Positions 7,658 through 14,944 of a DNA stretch of 64,000 nucleotides are shown here, one piece after another. Origin of the DNA: Flavimobilis massiliensis (GTDB lineage Bacteria; Actinomycetota; Actinomycetes; Actinomycetales; Cellulomonadaceae); the NCBI RefSeq assembly GCF_900240335.1, contig NZ_LT964979.1, positions 744,001 through 808,000 on the forward strand, written 5' to 3'. The position numbers were made by a program, and so were the translations under genes. Every line of letters begins with the position of its first letter. The stretch's first letter is position 1. Below the pieces are notes generated by a model. That model saw only the letters and a program-made list of their open reading frames with translations, made no database searches and was not told the DNA's origin.

Positions 7658-10018
7658 CTACTCCCCCACATACCTCGCGAGGTGCTCCCCCGTGAGCGTC
7701 GAACGCGCCGCGACGAGCGCGGCGGGCGCGCCCTCGAAGACGACGCGCCCGCCGTCATGCCCGGCGCCCGGTCCCAGGTCGATGATGTGGTCAGCGTGCG
7801 CCATGACAGCCTGGTGGTGCTCGACGACGATGACGCTGCGGCCCGAGTCGACGAGCCGGTCGAGAAGCGTGAGCAGCTGGGCGACGTCGGCGAGATGGAG
7901 TCCGCTCGTCGGCTCGTCGAGCACGATGATCCCTCCCGCGTCGCCGAGGTGTGTCGCGAGCTTGAGCCGCTGGCGTTCGCCGCCGGAGAGCGTCGTGAGC
8001 GGCTGGCCGAGCGACACGTAGCCGAGACCGACGTCGACGAGCCGCTCCGCGATCGTGCGGGCCGCCGGCACCTTCGAGTCCTTCGCGCCGAAGAACGTCG
8101 CGGCCTCGGCGGCGGGGAGCGCGAGGACCTCGGCGATGTTGAGCCCGCCGAACCGGTACTCGAGGACGTCCGCCCCGAACCGCTTGCCTTCGCACTCCAT
8201 GCACGTCGTCGAGACGCCCGCCATCATGCCGAGGTCCGTGTAGATGACGCCCGCGCCGTTGCACGCCTGGCACGCGCCCTCGGAGTTCGCGGAGAACAGC
8301 GCCGGCTTGACGCCGTTCGCCTTGGCGAACGCCTTGCGCACGGGCTCGAGGAGCCCCGTGTACGTCGCCGGGTTCGAGCGTCGCGACCCCTTGATCGCAC
8401 CCTGGTCGACGACGACGACACCGTCGCGGCCTGCGACGGACCCGTGAACGAGCGAGCTCTTGCCCGAGCCTGCGACACCCGTGACGACCGTGAGGACCCC
8501 GAGAGGCACGTCGACGTCGACGTTCCGGAGGTTGTGGGTCGACGCACCGCGGATCTCGAGCGTTCCCCTCGGCGTGCGGACCTCGTCCTTGACGGACGCG
8601 CGGTACGCGAGGTGACGTCCCGTGCGCGTGTCCGAGGCGCGCAGCTCGTCGACCGTACCCTCGAACGTGATCGTGCCACCGGCCGACCCTGCACCCGGGC
8701 CGAGGTCGACGACGTGGTCGGCGATCGCGATCGTCTCCGGCTTGTGCTCGACGACGAGCACCGTATTCCCCTTGTCGCGCAGCTGCTCGAGCAGGACATT
8801 CATGCGCTGCACGTCGTGCGGGTGCAGGCCCACCGTCGGCTCGTCGAAGACGTAGGTGACGTCGGTGAGCGCCGAGCCCAGGTGGCGGACGAGCTTGGTG
8901 CGCTGCGCCTCACCGCCCGAGAGCGTGCCCGACGATCGGTCGAGCGAGAGGTAGCCGAGACCGATCTCGACAAAGTGGCCGAGGACCTCCCGCAGCCCTG
9001 CGACGAGGGGCGCGACGCCCGGGTCCGAGATCTCCTCCGCCCAGGCGAGGACGTCGGTGATCTGCAGCGCGCACACGTCCGCGATCGAGAGGCCCTCGAT
9101 CTTCGAGCCGCGCGCTGCCTCCGTGAGCCGGGTGCCCTCGCAGTCCGGGCACGTCCGGAACGTCACCGCCCGCTCGACGAACGCCCGGATGTGCGGCTGC
9201 ATCGCCTCGGTGTCCTTCGTGAGCATCGACTTGCTGATCTTCGGGATGAGGCCCTCGTACGTGAAGTTGTTGCTGCCGTACCTGATCTTCACGGCGTCCT
9301 TATAGAGGAGGTCGTGCCGCTCGCGCTCGGAGTAGTCCTTGATCGGCTTGTGGCCGTCGAGCAGCCCGGACTCGGCGTAGATCTTCACGTACCAGCCGTC
9401 CGCGGTGTACCCGGGGACCTTGATGGCGCCGTCGAGCAGCGAGAGCTCCGCGTCGAGGATCTCGCCGAGGTCGATGTCGTTGACACGTCCGCGCCCCTCG
9501 CAGCGCGGGCACATGCCGCCCGTCTGCGTGAATGTCGTGCGCACCGCCCTGGCGTTCGCCTTGTCGACGGTCATCGCGCCGCTCGCGTGGACGGTCGGGA
9601 CGTTGAACGAGTACGCGTTGGGCCCACCGACGTGCGGTACGCCGAGGCGCGAGAAGAGAATGCGAAGGAGCGCATTGACGTCCGTCACCGTGCCGACCGT
9701 CGAGCGCGGGTTCGCACCGAGTCGCTCCTGGTCGACGATGATCGCGGTCGTCAGCCCCTCGAGGTGGTCGACCTCGGGACGCGCGAGCGTCGGCATGAAC
9801 CCCTGGAGGAACGCCGAGTACGTCTCATTGATCATGCGCTGGGACTCGGCCGCGACGGTGTCGAAGACGAGCGAGCTCTTGCCCGACCCCGAGACGCCCG
9901 TGAAGACGGTGAGCCTGCGTTTGGGGATGTCGACCGACACGTCCTTGAGATTGTTCTCCCGGGCGCCCCGCACCCGGATGAGATCGTGCCTGTCCGCGAT
10001 GTGCCGCGTGGCGTTCAT
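7658..10018 (-). CDS. Short-type UvrA-like ATPase (excinuclease ABC subunit A family, class II/drug-resistance type)
   Basis: This 786-residue protein has two ABC ATPase modules. The first Walker A is GVSGSGKSS at about residues 41-49, with signature LSGGEAQR. The second has GVAGSGKSS and LSGGERQR. Zinc-binding CxxC pairs are CPRC, CPDC, CQAC and CMEC. At under 800 residues it is shorter than housekeeping UvrA (about 950) and probably lacks the UvrB-binding insertion, as in UvrA2/DrrC-like proteins linked to resistance against DNA-binding drugs. The ATG at 10018 follows the purine-rich GAGGGGACGG; the frame upstream is Arg/Pro-rich and unlike a protein. It lies next to the dif-like site. Confidence 0.88.
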   Translation of the reverse strand: MNATRHIADRHDLIRVRGARENNLKDVSVDIPKRRLTVFTGVSGSGKSSLVFDTVAAESQRMINETYSAFLQGFMPTLARPEVDHLEGLTTAIIVDQERLGANPRSTVGTVTDVNALLRILFSRLGVPHVGGPNAYSFNVPTVHASGAMTVDKANARAVRTTFTQTGGMCPRCEGRGRVNDIDLGEILDAELSLLDGAIKVPGYTADGWYVKIYAESGLLDGHKPIKDYSERERHDLLYKDAVKIRYGSNNFTYEGLIPKISKSMLTKDTEAMQPHIRAFVERAVTFRTCPDCEGTRLTEAARGSKIEGLSIADVCALQITDVLAWAEEISDPGVAPLVAGLREVLGHFVEIGLGYLSLDRSSGTLSGGEAQRTKLVRHLGSALTDVTYVFDEPTVGLHPHDVQRMNVLLEQLRDKGNTVLVVEHKPETIAIADHVVDLGPGAGSAGGTITFEGTVDELRASDTRTGRHLAYRASVKDEVRTPRGTLEIRGASTHNLRNVDVDVPLGVLTVVTGVAGSGKSSLVHGSVAGRDGVVVVDQGAIKGSRRSNPATYTGLLEPVRKAFAKANGVKPALFSANSEGACQACNGAGVIYTDLGMMAGVSTTCMECEGKRFGADVLEYRFGGLNIAEVLALPAAEAATFFGAKDSKVPAARTIAERLVDVGLGYVSLGQPLTTLSGGERQRLKLATHLGDAGGIIVLDEPTSGLHLADVAQLLTLLDRLVDSGRSVIVVEHHQAVMAHADHIIDLGPGAGHDGGRVVFEGAPAALVAARSTLTGEHLARYVGE

Positions 10019-10425
10019 CGTCCGTCCCCTCGTCGAGTTCGTCGGGCCATCCTCACACGTCACGGGGGTGCGACGGGCCTCCCGGGTGAGCACCGTCACC
10101 CGGGGCCTCCCCCGGCGGCGTGGCGATCCGGGATAGAGTCTCCTCTGGCCCGGCGAGGTTTTCCACGGCACAATTCGTGAGACAGGACGAAAGGTCCCGT
10201 ACGCCCGCCTGGCCGGGTCCGCCCTCGGCGGACCCGCCCTTAGCACCGCCGCCCCGTGCGGCGGCCCAGCCCGTCCGACGCGCCGGAGCGACACCGGCGA
10301 CGGCCGACATCACGACCCCGCTCAGCGTTTCACGGGACCTTCACGGCCACCGGGAACGTCTGCAGCGGCCGTGGCGTTGACCCGACTGGACACCCCTGCT
10401 GCACAACAGCCCTTTGGAGGACGAG
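10019..10425. other. Divergent regulatory gap between the UvrA-like gene and rbpA
   Basis: This 407-base stretch holds no convincing gene. It contains a hairpin with arms GGGTCCGCC and GGCGGACCC (10215-10235), a SigR-type promoter at 10352-10379, and the GGAGG ribosome site of rbpA at 10416-10420. The UvrA-like gene must also start here on the minus strand, but no clear promoter was seen for it. Confidence 0.5.
10352..10379 (+). promoter_or_regulatory. SigR/SigH-type promoter of rbpA
   Basis: GGGAAC (10352-10357) and GTTG (10376-10379) are separated by exactly 18 bases. This matches the actinobacterial thiol-stress sigma factor consensus GGGAAT-N18/19-GTT. rbpA is a known SigR target in Streptomyces, so the match is expected biologically. 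The site lies 46 bases before the rbpA ATG. Confidence 0.62.
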
Positions 10426-10770
10426 ATGGCCGACCGGTCGTTGCGTGGAATGAGCATCGGCGCGAAGAGCATGGAGAACGACGAGGGCGTCGATTTTGCC
10501 CCGCGTTTCCAGGCGCACTACGACTGCCCCAACGGTCACACGATCATCCTCCCGTTCTCGACCGAGGCCGATGTGCCGGTCGAGTGGGAGTGCCGTTGCG
10601 GCGAGACCGCGCTCCTGCGGGACGCGGACAAGCCTGAGCCCAAGGCGACCAAGCCCGTGCGCACGCACTGGGACATGCTGCTCGAGCGGCGCACGATCTC
10701 CGAGCTCGAGGAGCTGCTCGACGAGCGTCTCGGTCTCCTGCGCGCCGGAAAGCTCCGCCGCTCCGCCTGA
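10426..10770 (+). CDS. rbpA: RNA polymerase-binding protein RbpA
   Basis: This 114-residue protein is the normal length for RbpA. It has a basic N-terminal tail (MADRSLRGMSIGAKSM), the central RbpA core with CPNGHTIILPF and the CRCG zinc-type turn at about residues 34-62, and the C-terminal sigma-interaction region HWDMLLERRTISELEELLDERL. It binds RNA polymerase and group I/II sigma factors and stabilises the open complex. The ATG at 10426 is chosen because GGAGG lies five bases upstream; an ATG four codons earlier would overlap that site. It is transcribed alone and followed by a strong hairpin. Confidence 0.96.
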   Translation: MADRSLRGMSIGAKSMENDEGVDFAPRFQAHYDCPNGHTIILPFSTEADVPVEWECRCGETALLRDADKPEPKATKPVRTHWDMLLERRTISELEELLDERLGLLRAGKLRRSA

Positions 10771-10814
10771 GCGCACCACCTCCGACGGCGTCACGAGCGC
10801 CGCACGGAGAACGT

Positions 10815-10852
10815 CGAAGGGGCCCCGACCGTACCTGGTCGGGGCCCCTTCG
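10815..10852. terminator. Bidirectional hairpin between rbpA and ppm1
   Basis: A 16-bp perfect stem, CGAAGGGGCCCCGACC at 10815-10830 pairing with 10837-10852, encloses a six-base loop. It sits between two convergent genes, 44 bases after the rbpA stop and 9 bases before the ppm1 stop. There is no long T tract. Confidence 0.85.
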
Positions 10853-10861
10853 GCATGTCGG

Positions 10862-11668
10862 TCAGCGCGCGGACGCGCCCTTCGAGCCACCGGGGAAGAG
10901 CCCGCGCACCTGACGTGCACGCTTCTGCACGCCCCACACGGTCACCTTGCCGAGCGCCTCGACGATGATGTTCCGGCTCATCTTCGAGACACCGGCCTCA
11001 CGCTCGACGAACGTGATCGGCACCTCGGCCACCTTGCCGCCTGCCTCGACGACGCGACGGGTCATGTCGACCTGGAAGCAGTAGCCCTGCGAGGACACGG
11101 ACGGCAGGTCGAGCCGCTCGAGCATCTGCGCGCGGAACGCCCGGAACCCGGCGGTCGCGTCCCCGACCGGCATGCCGAGCATGACGCGCGTGTAGAGGTT
11201 CGCACCCCGCGAGAGGGCCTCGCGATGCTTCGGCCAGTTCTCAACCTCTCCCCCGGGGACCCAGCGCGACCCGATGACGAGGTCCACCCGCGGGTCCGCG
11301 GAGATCCGCGCGAGGAGGTCGGGCATCTGCTCGGGACGGTGCGAGCCGTCGGCGTCCATCTCGCAGATGATCTCGTAGCCGCGCTCGAGCGCCCAGCCGA
11401 AGCCGGCGACGTACGCGGTGCCGAGACCCTGCTTGCCCTCACGGTGGAGAACGTGGATGGCAGGGTCGACCTCCCCCATCTCCTCCGCGAGGCGACCGGT
11501 GCCGTCGGGACTGCCGTCGTCGACGACGAGGACGTCGGCCCATGGTGCCGCGGCACGCAACCTCCCGACCGTTCCCGGGAGCGTGAGCGACTCGTTGTAG
11601 GTGGGGACGACGACGAGGGTACGCGGGGCGTCCCCGGGTCGTGCGCCGTCGGTGGCGGACATCGTCAC
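10862..11668 (-). CDS. ppm1: Polyprenol monophosphomannose synthase (GT2 family)
   Basis: This 268-residue cytoplasmic glycosyltransferase carries the GT2 motifs VVPTYNESLTLPG (about residues 19-31), VVDDGSPDGTG and CEMDADGSHRPEQ. It transfers mannose from GDP-mannose to polyprenyl phosphate, giving the donor used for lipoglycan and protein mannosylation outside the membrane. No membrane segments are seen, as for the catalytic half of mycobacterial Ppm1. It overlaps lnt by four bases. In mycobacteria Ppm1 catalytic and Lnt-like parts are adjacent or fused, so the pairing supports the call. Confidence 0.92.
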   Translation of the reverse strand: MTMSATDGARPGDAPRTLVVVPTYNESLTLPGTVGRLRAAAPWADVLVVDDGSPDGTGRLAEEMGEVDPAIHVLHREGKQGLGTAYVAGFGWALERGYEIICEMDADGSHRPEQMPDLLARISADPRVDLVIGSRWVPGGEVENWPKHREALSRGANLYTRVMLGMPVGDATAGFRAFRAQMLERLDLPSVSSQGYCFQVDMTRRVVEAGGKVAEVPITFVEREAGVSKMSRNIIVEALGKVTVWGVQKRARQVRGLFPGGSKGASAR

Positions 11669-13284
11669 TTCCTTCGTGAACGGGAACGGGCACCGGAGAC
11701 GATACCGACTCCGACGAGCAGAGACGCTCCGAGAGCGACGGCAAGCTCAATCCAGTCGCCGAGGACGACCGCCGGGGTCGACGACGTCCTCAGGGGCAGC
11801 TCGGCGAGCATCTGCTCGGCCGTGAAGAGCCCGGTGCGCTCGAGCACACGGCCGGCAGGGTCGACGACGGCGCTCACGCCGACCGTCGAGATCTGGATCG
11901 CGGCGCGCCCCGTCTCGATCGCGCGGAGCCGCGTCATGGCGAGCTGCTGGGTCGACTCCGCGGTGTAGCCGAAGTTCGAGTTGTTCGTCGGGACGAGGAG
12001 GAGCTCCGCCCCGGCCCGGACCGCGCTGCGGGCGATCCGGTCGTACGCGACCTCGAAGCAGATGATCGGCGCGACGACGACGTCGCGTCCCAGCCGCTCG
12101 ACCGGCACAGGGACCGCCCCGACCTCGGTTCCGGGGAGCATGTCGGTCTGCACGAGAGCGACCTTGTCGGAGAGCTTCTCGAAGAGCCCGCGCCACGGGA
12201 TGTACTCGGCGAACGCCGCCGGGACCTGCTTGGCGTAGACGTGCGTGATGCCCGCGTCGGGCGTCCACAGCACGGCCTGGTTGTAGCGGCCGCCCTCGAC
12301 GTACTCCTGCGTCCCGAAGAGCAGGGGGACCCCGGCTGCCTCGACGGCCTGCTCGATGAGCGCGTGGCCCTGCGCGTTGACGCGCGGGTCGACGTCGGAC
12401 GCGTTCTCGGGCCAGACGACGAGGTCGAGACCGCCCTCTCCCGCGCGCTCGGCAACGGCACGTGTTCCGTCGACGTGGTTGCCCGTCACCTCGAGCTGGT
12501 GTCCGAACGACCCCGACCCGGGCTCGGCGACGTTGCCCTGCACCGCTCCGACACGGAGCGCGCCGGCCTCGGCGCGCGTTGCCACCGGCACGAACATGCC
12601 CGACGCAGCCACGGCAGCCGCGACGATGACAGCGCCCGCAGGCCCGGTGAGGCGCAGCTGGACGAGCCGGACGACGCCGAACGCGAGGAGCCCGGCGACG
12701 AGCACGGTCGCGGCGGACACGAGGGGCGCGCCCCCGAGCCAAGCGAGCCGACCCAACGGGGAACCTGCCTGCGAGAACGCGATGCGACCCCACGGGAAGC
12801 CACCGAACGGATAGTGCGAGCGCAGCAGCTCGACCGCGGTCCACACGACCGCCAGCACCGCGGGCTGGAGCCACTCACGGCGGGCGAGCCACGGGGCACG
12901 TCGCGCCCACGCGAACGCGGCCCCGGCGAGGGCCACCATGCCGGCCTGGGCGACGGACAGCGCAACCCAGGGCAGCGCCCCGACGGAGACGTCGGCCCAC
13001 ACGATGTGCGGCAGGAAGAACGCCATCCCCCACACGAACCCGAGCCCCGCCGAGCGCCACGCGCTCCGGCCGTCGGTGCCGGTGGCGTGAAACGTCACCG
13101 TGAGGAGCGCCACGCCGACGATCGCGAGCCACCACACGTCCGTGTCGGGGAAACCGAGGTTGGTCACCCAGCCGCCGAGGGCTGCGAATGACGCGAGGAG
13201 GAAGCCTGGGACCCGGCGGGCGTCGGTCGGCTCCGGTGCGGTGGGCGCGGGGGCTGGCCGTCGGCCCGTACGTGCCGTCACCAT
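11665..13284 (-). CDS. lnt: Apolipoprotein N-acyltransferase
   Basis: This 539-residue protein has about six to seven N-terminal membrane segments (residues 25-220) followed by a carbon-nitrogen hydrolase domain. The Glu-Lys-Cys triad is visible: E in VVWPENASD, K in VYAKQVPAAFAEYIPWRG and C in PIICFEVAYD. One more membrane helix is near the C-terminus. Lnt adds the third acyl chain to the N-terminal cysteine of lipoproteins. It overlaps ppm1 by four bases, so the two are co-translated. The frame overlaps the amidohydrolase stop by seven bases. Confidence 0.93.
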   Translation of the reverse strand: MVTARTGRRPAPAPTAPEPTDARRVPGFLLASFAALGGWVTNLGFPDTDVWWLAIVGVALLTVTFHATGTDGRSAWRSAGLGFVWGMAFFLPHIVWADVSVGALPWVALSVAQAGMVALAGAAFAWARRAPWLARREWLQPAVLAVVWTAVELLRSHYPFGGFPWGRIAFSQAGSPLGRLAWLGGAPLVSAATVLVAGLLAFGVVRLVQLRLTGPAGAVIVAAAVAASGMFVPVATRAEAGALRVGAVQGNVAEPGSGSFGHQLEVTGNHVDGTRAVAERAGEGGLDLVVWPENASDVDPRVNAQGHALIEQAVEAAGVPLLFGTQEYVEGGRYNQAVLWTPDAGITHVYAKQVPAAFAEYIPWRGLFEKLSDKVALVQTDMLPGTEVGAVPVPVERLGRDVVVAPIICFEVAYDRIARSAVRAGAELLLVPTNNSNFGYTAESTQQLAMTRLRAIETGRAAIQISTVGVSAVVDPAGRVLERTGLFTAEQMLAELPLRTSSTPAVVLGDWIELAVALGASLLVGVGIVSGARSRSRRK

Positions 13285-14894
13285 CGTTCGTGGAGGACGA
13301 CGCCGTCACGCAGCGTCATGTGGCAGGTGGGAGCGGGCTCGTCGGGGCCGAGCGCAGGCAGGAGCGGGGTGCCCGCACGTGCATCCGTGCTCCACGACGT
13401 CCCCGGAGTCTGCGGACCCTGGACCGCGAGGTGCGCGGAGCGCCACACCGCGAGGTGCGCGGGAGCACCGAGACGGATCTCACCGGCACCCGTGTGGTCG
13501 AGGTTCGCGAGGCGCCAGCCGCCGCGCGTGTGCGCGCGGAACGCGGCGCGCGCCGAGATGCGCTGGTCGGCGGAGTGGAGCAGGAGCGCCCCGGCGACGG
13601 CCGCCCACGGGTCGAACGGTGTCACGGGGGTGTCGGACCCGAGCGCGAGGGGGACGCCCGCGCCCGCGAGGTCGGCGAGCGGCGTCGTGTCGGCGGCACG
13701 TGTCGCTCCGAGGCGCGACGCATACATGCCCGATGGGCCGCCCCAGCGCGTGTCGAACGCCGGCTGGACCGACAGCCGCAGGCCGAGCAGGACAAGCGCG
13801 GCGAGAGCGGGAGCCCCGACGAGAAGCGCGTGCTCGACCCGGTGACCGCGGGCTCGCACCGCCGCGAGCCCCTCGAGATCAGCGGCGGTCTCGAGCCCGA
13901 GCAGCACCTCCTGGAGCGCGCGGTCGCCGATCGCGTGGAAGCCTGCCTGGACGCCCGCGCGGGTCGCCGCGAGGACGTGCATCGTGATCTGCTCCGCCGA
14001 GAGGTGGAGCGAACCCGCCCCACCCTGGGGGTCGTCCGCGTACGGTGCGCCGAGCGCGGCCGTACGCGAGCCGAGCGAGCCGTCGACCGCGAGGTCGCCG
14101 CCGACGCCCGTGAGCCCCGGGATGTCGTCAAGAAGGCGCTGGACGTCGGTCGTCGTCTCGCACACCTCGCCGCGGTACCCGACGACGAGCGGCAGGCCCG
14201 ACGATGCGTCGGCCGTGCGCGCGAGCAGGTCGGCGAGGCCGGCCCGGGAGTCCATGCCCGGCAGCGACATCTCGTGGACCGCGACGATGCCGTGTTCCGC
14301 CGCGGTGCGCAGCGCAAGATCGGTGAGCTCGGCGTGCCGGCGCGCCGCATGCTCCGCGAGGTACGCGGAGACGGCGGCGTGGGCCGCTCCTGTCACTGGT
14401 CCGTCGTGGCTCCACCCACCGAGGTCGGCGAGACCCAGGCGTGCGGCGAGCGACGTCGAGACGAGGCTCGAGTGCTGGTCGGCGCGAACCAGGGCCGCCT
14501 CGCGCTCCCCCACCGCGTCGTCGAGCGCGGCACGGGAGGGTGCGTGCGCCTTCTCCCACCCGGACTCGTCCCAGCCGTGCCCGACGACGGGCCCCTCGCA
14601 GGACGTCGCGCGCTCCCGCGCGAGCCGCGCGAGATCGCTCGCGGAGCGCGCCGCCCCCACGTCGAGGCCGGCGAGCACCTCGCCCGTGCGCAGCAGGTGC
14701 ACGTGCGAGTCGACGAAGCCAGGGGCGACGAGCGCACCGTCGAGATCGACGACGCGGTCGGCGCGCTTCGCGAAGCCGTCGGCCGTGTCCTCGGCGCCGA
14801 GCCAGGCGACGACACCGTCCTCGACGAGCACCGCCTCGGCGAAAGGATCGGCGGGCGAGTGCACGACGCCGTTGCGGAAGAGGATCGAGCTCAC
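13278..14894 (-). CDS. Amidohydrolase family 3 (YtcJ-like) metal-dependent hydrolase
   Basis: This 538-residue protein has the amidohydrolase metal motifs: HVHLLR near residue 62, VHEMSLPG mid-protein, FHAIGDRAL and GSDTPVTPFDPW. The N-terminus ILFRNGVVHSPADPF is the usual small beta domain. YtcJ-like enzymes hydrolyse amide or formamide bonds of unknown substrates. The GTG at 14894 starts the recognisable domain; a GTG at 14912 is also possible, and the frame upstream of that overlaps the helicase gene. It is co-directional with lnt and ppm1. The substrate cannot be predicted. Confidence 0.85.
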   Translation of the reverse strand: MSSILFRNGVVHSPADPFAEAVLVEDGVVAWLGAEDTADGFAKRADRVVDLDGALVAPGFVDSHVHLLRTGEVLAGLDVGAARSASDLARLARERATSCEGPVVGHGWDESGWEKAHAPSRAALDDAVGEREAALVRADQHSSLVSTSLAARLGLADLGGWSHDGPVTGAAHAAVSAYLAEHAARRHAELTDLALRTAAEHGIVAVHEMSLPGMDSRAGLADLLARTADASSGLPLVVGYRGEVCETTTDVQRLLDDIPGLTGVGGDLAVDGSLGSRTAALGAPYADDPQGGAGSLHLSAEQITMHVLAATRAGVQAGFHAIGDRALQEVLLGLETAADLEGLAAVRARGHRVEHALLVGAPALAALVLLGLRLSVQPAFDTRWGGPSGMYASRLGATRAADTTPLADLAGAGVPLALGSDTPVTPFDPWAAVAGALLLHSADQRISARAAFRAHTRGGWRLANLDHTGAGEIRLGAPAHLAVWRSAHLAVQGPQTPGTSWSTDARAGTPLLPALGPDEPAPTCHMTLRDGVVLHERW

Positions 14895-14944
14895 GACCTG
14901 ACGATATGCCACGTCGACCGTCTCACCCGCACCGACGGCGCCGC

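Noticed and set aside
7556..10180. Open frame of 874 codons on the plus strand, antisense to the UvrA-like gene
   Set aside because: It is rich in Arg, Asp, Val and Glu with no domain pattern. It is a shadow caused by high GC at third codon positions of the real gene.
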